Below are positions 1 through 5,709 of a stretch of DNA of 7,048 nucleotides, piece by piece (positions within the stretch are counted from its first letter, which is position 1; every line of letters starts with the position of its first letter). The stretch spans positions 1 through 7,048 of the forward strand of contig CALCIB010000024.1 of assembly GCA_937907525.1 (NCBI GenBank), read 5' to 3'. The notes beneath the pieces were generated by a model. That model saw nothing but the letters and a program-made list of their open reading frames with translations. It was not told where the DNA came from and made no database searches. This stretch comes from an uncultured Planctomycetales bacterium. Its GTDB lineage: Bacteria > Planctomycetota > Planctomycetia > Isosphaerales > Isosphaeraceae. Made by a program: the position numbers and the translations under genes.

Positions 1-1003
1 CGAACGCCTCGACGGCGAGCCGGGTGTCGTTGCGGGGGCCGGGCTCGACGACCCGTCGAGGCCGCTCGCGGTCGCGGAAGGTCAACGAGCCGGTGCCGAA
101 GTCGAGCCCGCCGTCGACGCCCAGGATCCGCAGGTGCGAGCCGGTGAAGTTCTCGTCGGCGGGCGCGACGTAGCTCTGGACGAACGACGCGCGGAAGTCG
201 TCCGCCCAGGTCAGTTCGACGCCGTAGTGGTCGGTCACGTCGCGGCCGGGGGCCTCCCTGGCGAAGAGTCCCCTGCGGCCCCAGCCGACGGCGCTGGCGG
301 GCGGCCCGCCGCGGAGCCAGTTCAGGACGTCCCAGACGTGGACGGCGTGCTCGACCATGAAGTCGCCCGAGCGCTTGCGGCTGCCGAGCCAGCCGTCGTG
401 CCCCAGAAGCGGGCCGTTGCTGCTGGTCCACGACCCGCGGGCCTCGATCAACGTCCCGAGCGCTCCGGAGCGGACCAGGGCGACGCCCTCGCGGAACCTC
501 GGGTTCGACCGCCGCTGGAACCCGACGTGGACGACCGAGCCGGGCGCGCGCTCCGCCTCGGCGATCAGCCGGTCGCAGCCCTCGACCGTGATGGCCATCG
601 GCTTCTCGGCGTACAGGTGCTTGCCGGCCTGGAGGACCTCCGCGGCGATCCGCTCGTGAAGGTCGCAAGGGACGGCCACGACGACCGCGTCGACGTCGGC
701 GCGCTCCAGAATCCGCCGGGGGTCCGGAAACGACGCCGGCCGCCTCCCGGTCGCCTTCTCGACGATCCCCTCGCCGCGGCCGCGATGGCGGGGCTCCGGA
801 TCGGCGACGACGGGGACGCTGACGCCGGGTATCTCCAAAAGCGCGCGGAGCAGGGTCGTCCCTCGATTGCCGACGCCGACGACGCCGACGCGCAACGAGT
901 CGGACGCGGTCGCGGCGTGGGGAGCCCCCTGGCTCAGCGCCAAACCGGCGCCGGCGGCCGAATAGCCGAGGAACCGGCGGCGGTTAAGGGCGATCGGCGG
1001 CAT
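1..1003 (-). CDS. Tat-exported Gfo/Idh/MocA-family oxidoreductase (partial, 3' end outside window)
   Basis: The frame stays open for 334 codons from ATG 1003 to the left edge, so the C-terminus is missing. The N-terminus has a twin-arginine motif (NRRRFLG, residues 7-13), a short Ala/Gly-rich stretch and a plausible cleavage site near Ala30 (APHA), so export through Tat with cofactor already bound is likely. A Rossmann NAD(P)-binding fold follows, with GVGNRG at 43-48. The family EKP motif is at 133-135, where the lysine contacts cofactor and substrate. A catalytic-region motif with His222 and Asp225 (HVWD) matches the family H-x-x-D pattern. The start is supported by a GGGAGG Shine-Dalgarno sequence 8 nt upstream (1013-1018). 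Such enzymes oxidise, reduce or hydrolyse sugars and polyols; the substrate cannot be read from sequence. It lies 97 bp downstream of the ROK kinase, which suggests a carbohydrate role. The family call is firm; the exact reaction is unknown. Confidence 0.93.
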   Translation of the reverse strand, partial: MPPIALNRRRFLGYSAAGAGLALSQGAPHAATASDSLRVGVVGVGNRGTTLLRALLEIPGVSVPVVADPEPRHRGRGEGIVEKATGRRPASFPDPRRILERADVDAVVVAVPCDLHERIAAEVLQAGKHLYAEKPMAITVEGCDRLIAEAERAPGSVVHVGFQRRSNPRFREGVALVRSGALGTLIEARGSWTSSNGPLLGHDGWLGSRKRSGDFMVEHAVHVWDVLNWLRGGPPASAVGWGRRGLFAREAPGRDVTDHYGVELTWADDFRASFVQSYVAPADENFTGSHLRILGVDGGLDFGTGSLTFRDRERPRRVVEPGPRNDTRLAVEAF

Positions 1004-1052
1004 GGGCGCGGGCCTCCCGTCGGGTCGCGGCGGATCGAACGTCGACTCCCTT

Positions 1053-1082
1053 ATTGTACTCGACTTCCCCCCCGGGTTCGAC
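1053..1082 (-). promoter_or_regulatory. Weak sigma70-like promoter candidate upstream of the oxidoreductase
   Basis: On the minus strand the ROK-oxidoreductase gap contains TACAAT (1058-1053), a good -10 match and one of the few AT-rich patches in the gap. A poor -35 candidate, GTCGAA (1082-1077), lies 18 bp upstream. If used, it would start transcription roughly 40 nt before the oxidoreductase ATG, allowing expression independent of the kinase. The -35 is weak and planctomycete promoters are poorly defined, so this is tentative. Confidence 0.25.
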
Positions 1083-1100
1083 CGCTTTCCGAGCTTCGGG

Positions 1101-2093
1101 TCAATCGGGTCGGCCGCCGAACGTCTCGCGCGCCCAGCCGGCGGCGCCGATGAAGCCGGCGTCGCCGCCGAGTTCGGCGTACTCGACGCGCGTCCCCCTG
1201 GAGACGGCGGGGAACGCCATCTTCCGGACGTGCTGGCGGACGTCCTCCAAAAAGCCGTCGCCCGCGGCGATCATGCCGCCGGCGTAGAGGACCATGTCCG
1301 GGTCGATCGTGTGCAGGAGCGTGACGGTCCCGACGGCCAGGTAAAACGCCGTCTCCTTCATCAACCGCTGGGCCACGGCGTCGCCCGCCTCGGCCGCGTC
1401 GTTGATGGCCCGGCTGGTCAGGTCGTCGGGGGCGAGGCCGCGGAGGCTGCTGCGGACGGATTCGTCCTCCAGAAGTTCCTCGGCCCGCTTCACGAGCGCC
1501 GTGGCCGAGGCGTAGGCCTCCAGGTGGCCGTAGCCGCCGCAGGAGCAGCGGCGGCCGTTTTCCGCCTGGATGATGATGTGGCCGCACTCGCCGCCGTGGC
1601 TGTGGCGGCCCTCGACGATCCGGCCCTCGGTGATGATCCCGCAGCCCACGCCGGTCCCCAGCGTGAAGAGGACCATCGACCGCGCCTCCCTGCCGGCGCC
1701 GACCCAGAACTCGCCGAAGGCCGCGGCGTTGGCGTCGTTCTGCAACACCGTCCGCTTCCCCAGCTTGGCGGCGAGCAGGTCGCGGATCGGCAGGTCGGTC
1801 CAGCCCGGCAGGTTGGGAGGGTCCAGAAGCATCCCGCGGGCCAGATCCATGGTGCCGGGGGAGCCCAGGCCGACCGCCGCGATCTCGTCCCAACCCAAAC
1901 CGCTTTGATCCACGGCCATCCGAGCGGCGTTCGCCAGGTTCTCGATCCCCGTCTCGGGTCCGCGCTCCGCCTGGGTCTCGACGCTCACCGCCGAAAGCGG
2001 CCGTCCCTCGTCGTCCACCACCCCGCTTTTGATGTTCGTTCCGCCAAGGTCGACGCCCAGGTAGAACGGGGGGCGTGGGTCCTGCGCGCTCAT
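1101..2093 (-). CDS. ROK-family sugar kinase, probably glucokinase-like
   Basis: A complete 330-residue protein of normal length for a bacterial ROK kinase. The N-terminal phosphate-binding loop DLGGTN is at 15-20. LQNDANAAAFGE (117-128) contains the catalytic base Asp120. LGTGVG is at 145-150, and the ROK ExGH motif appears as ECGH at 169-172. The zinc-site region reads CSCGGYGHLE (183-192): Cys183 and Cys185 are present, but the usual third cysteine of the CxCGxxGCxE signature is His190. Family members phosphorylate glucose or related hexoses and N-acetylhexosamines with ATP in the cytoplasm. There is no N-terminal helix-turn-helix, so this is the kinase rather than the repressor branch. 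The start at 2093 has AAAGG 9 nt upstream (2107-2103), overlapping the stop of the preceding winged-helix gene, which suggests co-transcription. Sugar specificity is inferred only. Confidence 0.93.
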   Translation of the reverse strand: MSAQDPRPPFYLGVDLGGTNIKSGVVDDEGRPLSAVSVETQAERGPETGIENLANAARMAVDQSGLGWDEIAAVGLGSPGTMDLARGMLLDPPNLPGWTDLPIRDLLAAKLGKRTVLQNDANAAAFGEFWVGAGREARSMVLFTLGTGVGCGIITEGRIVEGRHSHGGECGHIIIQAENGRRCSCGGYGHLEAYASATALVKRAEELLEDESVRSSLRGLAPDDLTSRAINDAAEAGDAVAQRLMKETAFYLAVGTVTLLHTIDPDMVLYAGGMIAAGDGFLEDVRQHVRKMAFPAVSRGTRVEYAELGGDAGFIGAAGWARETFGGRPD

Positions 2094-2105
2094 GAAACTC
2101 GGCCT

Positions 2106-2840
2106 TTATGCTGAAGACGCCTCGATCGGCGGCGGGGGCGACCTCGGGTCGCGGGAGTCAAGCTTACGTCGCGACCCGCGCCCGGTCAACGCGGCGCGGG
2201 CGCGGAGCCGCCCCGAAGTCTGACCCCGTGCCCTCCAGACCCCGTGCCCTCCACGCTTGACCGCCGCCACGCAGGCGCGGAGGTAGGCCGCCGCCTCGGG
2301 GCCTGGGCACGCCAAGGCGGCCGGGTCCTCCGCCTCCCCGAGCGGGGAGGACGATCGGGCCGCGTCTGGAACGGCGCTCTGGACCGGGGATCTGATTTGT
2401 TCGACGCCCGCGCCTAACCCCTTGGACGCCGGCGCGTAACCCCCTAGGCGCTCGCGCCTAACGGACGCTTGTTCGGTTAGGCGCGCCTCCGCGACCCCCT
2501 CCCACGTCACGACGACGGCGAGCCGGATCCGGCCCCCGGCGGCCAGCTCGCGGCGGACCAGCCCGGCGGCCTCCAGCCGGCCGAGCGCCCGGCTGATCGA
2601 CATCGCGCAGCGGCCCAGCGCCCGGCCGATGTACCCGTTGGACAGCCGCGAACGCCAGCCCCGGCCCTTGGCGTCGTCCAAAATCATCACCAGGACGGCG
2701 CGGGCGGTCGGATCGAGCCCAAGCCCGTCCAGGGCCACGGGATCGGCCCGGAACGCGTACGGGATCCGGCGGCCGGCGGCGGGGGCGGGCGCGGCGGCGG
2801 AACGGACGGGGGACTTGACGGCCGGGGCGGGACGGTCCAT
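2106..2840 (-). CDS. Winged helix-turn-helix protein, HTH_36 / phage replication-initiator-like
   Basis: A 244-residue protein. Residues 1-24 are Ala/Pro-rich and disordered. A winged helix covers about 44-112, with DPTARAVLVMILDD as helix 1, LSNGYIGRALG (66-76) and MSISRALGRLEAAGLVRREL (80-99) as the HTH, and a wing near 104-112. This resembles the HTH_36 class seen in replication initiators and many planctomycete paralogues. The rest (about 115-244) is low-complexity, Arg/Ala/Pro-rich and has no recognised domain. The start at 2840 is firm: AAGGTG lies 8 nt upstream (2854-2849) and an in-frame TAG sits seven codons before. Codons 121-151 are rich in codons rare for this GC content (CTA twice, TTA, AGG, AGA) and coincide with a 22-bp DNA repeat array. 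A 16-bp tandem duplication at 2222-2253 shifts the frame of the tail. It could be a replication initiator, an autoregulated regulator or a mobile-element remnant; DNA binding is likely, the role unproven. Confidence 0.75.
   Translation of the reverse strand: MDRPAPAVKSPVRSAAAPAPAAGRRIPYAFRADPVALDGLGLDPTARAVLVMILDDAKGRGWRSRLSNGYIGRALGRCAMSISRALGRLEAAGLVRRELAAGGRIRLAVVVTWEGVAEARLTEQASVRRERLGGYAPASKGLGAGVEQIRSPVQSAVPDAARSSSPLGEAEDPAALACPGPEAAAYLRACVAAVKRGGHGVWRARGQTSGRLRARAALTGRGSRRKLDSRDPRSPPPPIEASSA
2222..2253. repeat. Exact 16-bp tandem duplication in the 3' part of the winged-helix gene
   Basis: The 16-mer GACCCCGTGCCCTCCA occurs at 2222-2237 and again immediately at 2238-2253. The unit is not a multiple of three, so the duplication changes the downstream reading frame. 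Removing one copy would put the gene in a frame that meets TGA at 2188-2186, giving about 212 residues instead of 244. Confidence 0.9.
2402..2489. repeat. Iteron-like array, 22-bp period, inside the winged-helix gene
   Basis: The 9-mer GCGCCTAAC occurs at 2410-2418, with one mismatch (GCGCGTAAC) at 2432-2440, exactly at 2454-2462, and inverted (GTTAGGCGC) at 2476-2484. The copies start exactly 22 bp apart. The first two units match over 18 of 22 positions, and the third over 14 of its first 17. An extra inverted heptamer at 2445-2451 forms a palindrome with 2454-2460. Because 22 is not divisible by three, the copies fall in different codon phases and cannot be explained by a protein repeat. 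Confidence 0.75.
2453..2485. repeat. Inverted repeat with 10-bp arms at the end of the iteron-like array
   Basis: CGCGCCTAAC (2453-2462) and GTTAGGCGCG (2476-2485) are perfect reverse complements separated by 13 nt. They are the last direct copy and the inverted copy of the array, so the site could bind a dimeric protein or extrude as a hairpin. Confidence 0.8.
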
Positions 2841-2865
2841 GATGGGGTCACCTTGCTAGATTTTC

Positions 2866-2903
2866 GCCCCCGGTGGAACTCCTAATTCCGCCGGGGGCCT
2901 TTT
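2866..2903 (+). terminator. GC-rich stem-loop with T-rich tail, terminator-like on the plus strand
   Basis: Arms 2866-2878 and 2886-2898 pair over 13 bp with a single G-U wobble (T2874/G2890) and a 7-nt loop. On the plus strand the stem is followed by CTTTTCGTTT, as in a rho-independent terminator; on the minus strand there is no T tract. It lies 25 bp upstream of the winged-helix start, in that gene's leader, and no plus-strand gene ends just before it. It may block antisense transcription into the TPR gene, or be an operator or leader structure for the winged-helix gene. The hairpin is clear; the function is uncertain. Confidence 0.5.
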
Positions 2904-3050
2904 CGTTTCGAACGCGGGACGATGATCGCGCGCCCGCGGGCGCGGATCCAGGGGCGCGCGGGTCCTCGCGGCGGATTCCCGCCCGCGGCGGCGGGGGTCG
3001 GCGCTTGCCGTCCGCGGGCGGACGGCCGATGATCGGGGCCGGCCCGCGCC

Positions 3051-3075
3051 GGGGTGCGGGGCGGGCCAGGGGGGG
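3051..3075 (+). promoter_or_regulatory. G-quadruplex-type tract covering the ribosome-binding site of the TPR gene
   Basis: Four G-runs, at 3051-3054, 3058-3061, 3063-3065 and 3069-3075, are separated by loops of 3, 1 and 3 nt, which satisfies the standard G3+N1-7 motif on the coding strand. The last run is also the only Shine-Dalgarno-like purine stretch, 8 nt before ATG 3084. It therefore both selects that start and could be sequestered when folded. The remainder of the 2841-3083 intergenic stretch is very GC-rich with short local palindromes, and I see no convincing promoter in it. Confidence 0.5.
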
Positions 3076-3083
3076 CGGACGCC

Positions 3084-4400
3084 ATGACGGGCGCGGGCGT
3101 CGACTGGGGATCGCTGGGCCTCGACGCCGGCGTCCTCGCGGAGGCGGGGGCCGCCGCCGGCGGCGGGGGCGCGGTCTGGACGCGGCTGGGGCGGGACCGG
3201 CGGTTCGAGTACTGGGACCGGATCGTCGCGCGGCCGGGGGCGGGGCGCGGGGCGGCCGGCGGGGTCCGGTGGGCGCCGGCGACGGCCTCGGCCGCGCGGA
3301 CCCGGCGGGGCCCGGGCGGCGGCCGGCTGGGGCGGGCGCTCGCGCGGCTGGCGCGGGGCGCGGCCGGGGACCGCCTGGCCATGCCGGACGGCCGGGAGGC
3401 CGAGCGTCGCGGCGGCCGGCGGACCGGCCTGGCGCTGGCGTGGACCGAGGACGGTCGGGGGACGCTCGACGAGGGGCGGCTGGAGGGGCTCTGGGGCGGC
3501 GGCGTCCGGCCGCGGCGGCTGGGCGCGCGGCTCTTCCTGGTCGCCGGCGTCGCGGGGGACGCGGCGGCGGGGCCCGACGACCCCGCCGGGACGGAGGACG
3601 CGGCGACGACCGCCGCGCGGCTGCTGGGGACGGCCCGGGCGGTCGGCGACCGGTCGGCGGAGGCGGCGGCGCTGGCCGACCTGGGGGCGGCCCTGACGCG
3701 CGGCGGCCGGCCCGGGGAGGCGCTGGGGCCGCTGCGCGCGGCGCGGGCGCTGCGGCGGGCGCTGGGCGACCGCGGGGGCGGGGCCGACGCCCTGGTCGAC
3801 CTCGGGGCCGCCCTCGACGCCCTGGGGCGGCCCGTCGAGGCGCGGGGGGCGCTGGAGGCGGCGTCGGCCCTGGCCGACGGCCTGGACGCCCCGGCGCGGG
3901 CGGCGGCCCTCGAGCGCCTGGGGGCCGCGCTGGCGGGGCGGGGGGACCCGGCCGGGGCGGCGGCGGTCCTGGGGCGGGCGCTGGCGGCGGCCCGGGAGGC
4001 GGGCGACCGCCGGCACGAGGCGCGGCTGCTCTGGCTCCGGGCGGCGGCGTGGGCCGAGGCGGGCCGCCCCGGCCCGGCGGCGGCCGCGGCGGGGGAGTCG
4101 GCGGCCCTGCTGCGGTCGATCGGCGCGGCGGAGGCGGACTGGTTCGAGGCCCAATCGCGGCGGTATCGGCCGGACGCCGAGGGGCCGGGGGCCCTGCGGA
4201 TGGCCCTGACGGCCGCGCGGGCGATGGCGACGTTCCTGGGGACGGGGGCGCGGACGACGACGGCCGGGGAGCGCGGCGTCCGGCTCGCGGCGTGCCGGGC
4301 GTGCGTCCACCGCGCGGGGCTGCGGTGCCGGATCTGCGGCTGCTTCACGGCCGCGAAGGCCGCCCTCCCCCACGAGCGCTGCCCGATCGGCCGCTGGTAG
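3084..4400 (+). CDS. TPR-repeat protein with C-terminal six-cysteine module
   Basis: A 438-residue protein starting at ATG 3084. A GTG at 3054 would add ten residues but has no better ribosome-binding site. Residues 1 to about 165 are a GC-biased N-terminal region with a recognisable strand ending (RLFLVAGV, 149-156), not assigned to a family. Residues of about 188-350 form four TPR-like helical pairs of about 40 residues with the pattern A-x-L-x-x-L-G-A-A-L-x-x-x-G-R-x-x-E-A. The C-terminus carries CRAC (404-407), CRICGC (415-420) and Cys433 in LPHERCPIGRW, a compact pattern likely to bind zinc or another metal. There is no signal peptide or membrane segment, so it is probably a cytoplasmic scaffold. 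GC exceeds that of its neighbours, with G-ending codons dominating, so both strands carry spurious long frames. TPR architecture and the conserved Cys tail argue that this frame is the real one. The gene is divergent from the winged-helix gene and convergent with an Rhs remnant. Function unknown. Confidence 0.8.
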   Translation: MTGAGVDWGSLGLDAGVLAEAGAAAGGGGAVWTRLGRDRRFEYWDRIVARPGAGRGAAGGVRWAPATASAARTRRGPGGGRLGRALARLARGAAGDRLAMPDGREAERRGGRRTGLALAWTEDGRGTLDEGRLEGLWGGGVRPRRLGARLFLVAGVAGDAAAGPDDPAGTEDAATTAARLLGTARAVGDRSAEAAALADLGAALTRGGRPGEALGPLRAARALRRALGDRGGGADALVDLGAALDALGRPVEARGALEAASALADGLDAPARAAALERLGAALAGRGDPAGAAAVLGRALAAAREAGDRRHEARLLWLRAAAWAEAGRPGPAAAAAGESAALLRSIGAAEADWFEAQSRRYRPDAEGPGALRMALTAARAMATFLGTGARTTTAGERGVRLAACRACVHRAGLRCRICGCFTAAKAALPHERCPIGRW

Positions 4401-4401
4401 C

Positions 4402-4863
4402 CGCGGCCCGGGGGTCGAGCCGGATCGACCTCGCGGGCGAGCTTGAACCGCCCTGGATCTTGGTCGTCCGCCGCCCGTCGCCGTCGCGCGCGAGGTCCAC
4501 CCGCTTGTCGGCGACGCCCGTCCCTGACTGGACGATCCGGGTCAGCCGGCCGCGGACGTCGTAGTCGTAGGCGATCGAGTCGACGGCCGCCCCGCCGCCG
4601 GCGGGGAGCCGGTCGTCGTCGTACGCGTACCGGGCGACGCGGCCCATGCGGTCGGTCGTTTGGGCCGGGTTGCCGACCAGGTCGTGGGCGTGGGTCGTGA
4701 CCTTGCCCAACGGGTCGGTCTCGGTCAAGACCCGGCCGGCGTCGTCGTAAGTCCACGACGCGGCGTTGCCCACCGGGTCGGTCAGGCTCGTCAACCGGGA
4801 GGCGGCGTCGTAAGCGTAGGCGGTGACGCGGCCCAGGGCATCGACGTCGTGAAAGAAATCCAA
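4402..4863 (-). pseudogene. Truncated Rhs/YD-repeat remnant
   Basis: The minus-strand frame shows three and a half YD repeats of 21 residues: GRVTAYAYDAASRLTSLTD, then GNAASWTYDDAGRVLTETD, then a degenerate GKVTTHAHDLVGNPAQTTD, then GRVARYAYDD. Farther on YDYDVRGRLTRI is recognisable. There is no start region, no conserved Rhs core and no DPxG tip junction. The first usable start codon would be TTG 4863, lying in a 31-bp repeat, with no Shine-Dalgarno. Recognisable Rhs sequence ends near 4453; the frame runs on to a stop at 4345 inside the convergent TPR gene, where the translation is meaningless. It is most likely a displaced or truncated Rhs fragment, possibly from the same family as the Rhs gene at the right edge, and probably not expressed as a functional protein. 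Confidence 0.75.
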
Positions 4864-4921
4864 GATCGGCTCCTGACCCCTTTTGCCCCTCCAAGATCGG
4901 CTCCTGACCCCTTTTGCCCCT
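4860..4921. repeat. Exact 31-bp tandem repeat, two copies
   Basis: The unit at 4860-4890 (containing GATCGGCTCCTGACCCCTTT) is repeated without change at 4891-4921. It abuts the point where the Rhs remnant loses similarity to YD repeats, so it marks a rearrangement junction. In the minus orientation the unit includes AAAAGGGGTCAGGAGCC. There is no spacer, so it is not a CRISPR. Between 4922 and the stop at 5020 I see no gene. Confidence 0.92.
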
Positions 4922-5019
4922 CTTAAAACAGACTCCCGGTCGGATCGTCGAAGGTACGCGCCGAACTCCCGCGCCTAATTCCCATATGGCGGTCTTTTCC
5001 CGGTCATCGGCTTCCCCAA

Positions 5020-5709
5020 CTACGGCTCGACCTCTTTCCCATCTTTGTCGAGAACGCGCAGCTTGGGGTTTCCGTTAGGATCGATCAACGCTTGAATGCG
5101 TTCGATCCCGTTTTTGTCCCTGACGGCGACCCCGGAGGTCCCGTCTTCATCCGCATACAAGATTACAGGCTCAGTACCATTCTTATCGTCGATCTCGATC
5201 ACCGACCCGCCGGACTGGGTGGCGATCCAGGCTTGTGATTTTACGTCGTCATCGGCGACTGCGATGTAGCTGGATCGCTGTTGAGGAGGGCCGGTTAACG
5301 TCACCATTCGGATGTTGGGTCCACCCGCGTCAAGCAGCAGCGAGGAAGAACCATCCGGGGTCACCTGAAGGACGGAGCCTCGGCCGTTCGCCGCCGAAAC
5401 ATCGATAAACGAACCAAATATGTCAGTATGCATGCTGATCAAGTTAACTCCATCTTGGTTCTTTATGTTTATTGACGGGTTCCCCGCGTCGTCGGTCCCC
5501 ATTTCGATGCGCGGCTTGCCTGCCTTGTCGATGATGGTGAACCGACTCGCCTTTTGATTTTCCTGCTGAGCCGCCCCCAATAGGAACCACAGCGTTTGGC
5601 ACGTCGCGAGCGCGAACACGGCCACGCGGAGCTTTCGGATTGTGCGCTCCATGGCCGCGGCCCTGATCGAGAATGACTCCGCATCGTCGATTTTTTGTTG
5701 GTCGGTCAT
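5020..5709 (-). CDS. Single-pass membrane protein with D-x-x-G strand repeats, translationally coupled to Rhs
   Basis: A 229-residue protein. A basic segment (RTIRKLR, 22-28) precedes one transmembrane helix at about 28-46, predicting a cytoplasmic N-terminus and the main domain outside the cytoplasm. From residue 57 onward, roughly 20-residue units repeat a D-x-x-G turn followed by short beta strands (DKAGKPRIEMG, NQDGVNLI, TPDGSSSLLL, DKNGTEPVILYADEDG, DKNGIERIQALIDPNG, DKDGKEVEP), suggesting a beta-solenoid or stacked strands. Similar repeats occur in many uncharacterised bacterial membrane proteins, so the fold is recognisable but the function is not. The start is firm: GGAAGG (5723-5718) lies 8 nt upstream, and its ATGA overlaps the Rhs stop by 4 bp, implying translational coupling. 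GC is visibly lower than in the Rhs core. Position fits an Rhs immunity or accessory protein; that role is inferred. Confidence 0.85.
   Translation of the reverse strand: MTDQQKIDDAESFSIRAAAMERTIRKLRVAVFALATCQTLWFLLGAAQQENQKASRFTIIDKAGKPRIEMGTDDAGNPSINIKNQDGVNLISMHTDIFGSFIDVSAANGRGSVLQVTPDGSSSLLLDAGGPNIRMVTLTGPPQQRSSYIAVADDDVKSQAWIATQSGGSVIEIDDKNGTEPVILYADEDGTSGVAVRDKNGIERIQALIDPNGNPKLRVLDKDGKEVEP

Noticed and set aside
134..1153. Long plus-strand open frame
   Set aside because: It is antisense to the oxidoreductase, whose minus-strand frame carries Tat, Rossmann and EKP motifs; the plus-strand translation is low-complexity Arg/Ala/Asp with no domain.
1002..2114. Long plus-strand open frame of 370 codons
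   Set aside because: It mirrors the ROK kinase, which has all family motifs; the opposite frame is a GC-driven shadow.
4401..4445. Terminator between the convergent TPR gene and Rhs remnant
   Set aside because: Only a 5-bp inverted repeat (GTCGA/TCGAC) is visible and there is no T tract, so it is too weak to annotate.
2873..4564. Plus-strand frame of 563 codons overlapping the TPR gene
   Set aside because: Gly/Arg-rich low-complexity translation in a different phase from the TPR frame; no start signal and no domain.
2856..4894. Two long minus-strand frames opposite the TPR gene (505 and 670 codons)
   Set aside because: The translations are almost pure Pro/Arg/Ala/Ser with no motifs. The plus-strand frame from 3084 has regular TPR repeats and a cysteine module, so these are shadows of an extremely GC-rich gene.
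4860..4921. CRISPR-like repeat pair
   Set aside because: The two 31-bp copies are directly adjacent with no spacer, and no further copies or cas genes are present.
4922..4976. Possible transposase C-terminus upstream of the Rhs remnant
   Set aside because: The minus-strand frame is open from just after a TAG at 4977-4975 but has no start codon before the repeats and no recognisable transposase motif; only the repeat resembles mobile-element-associated sequence.
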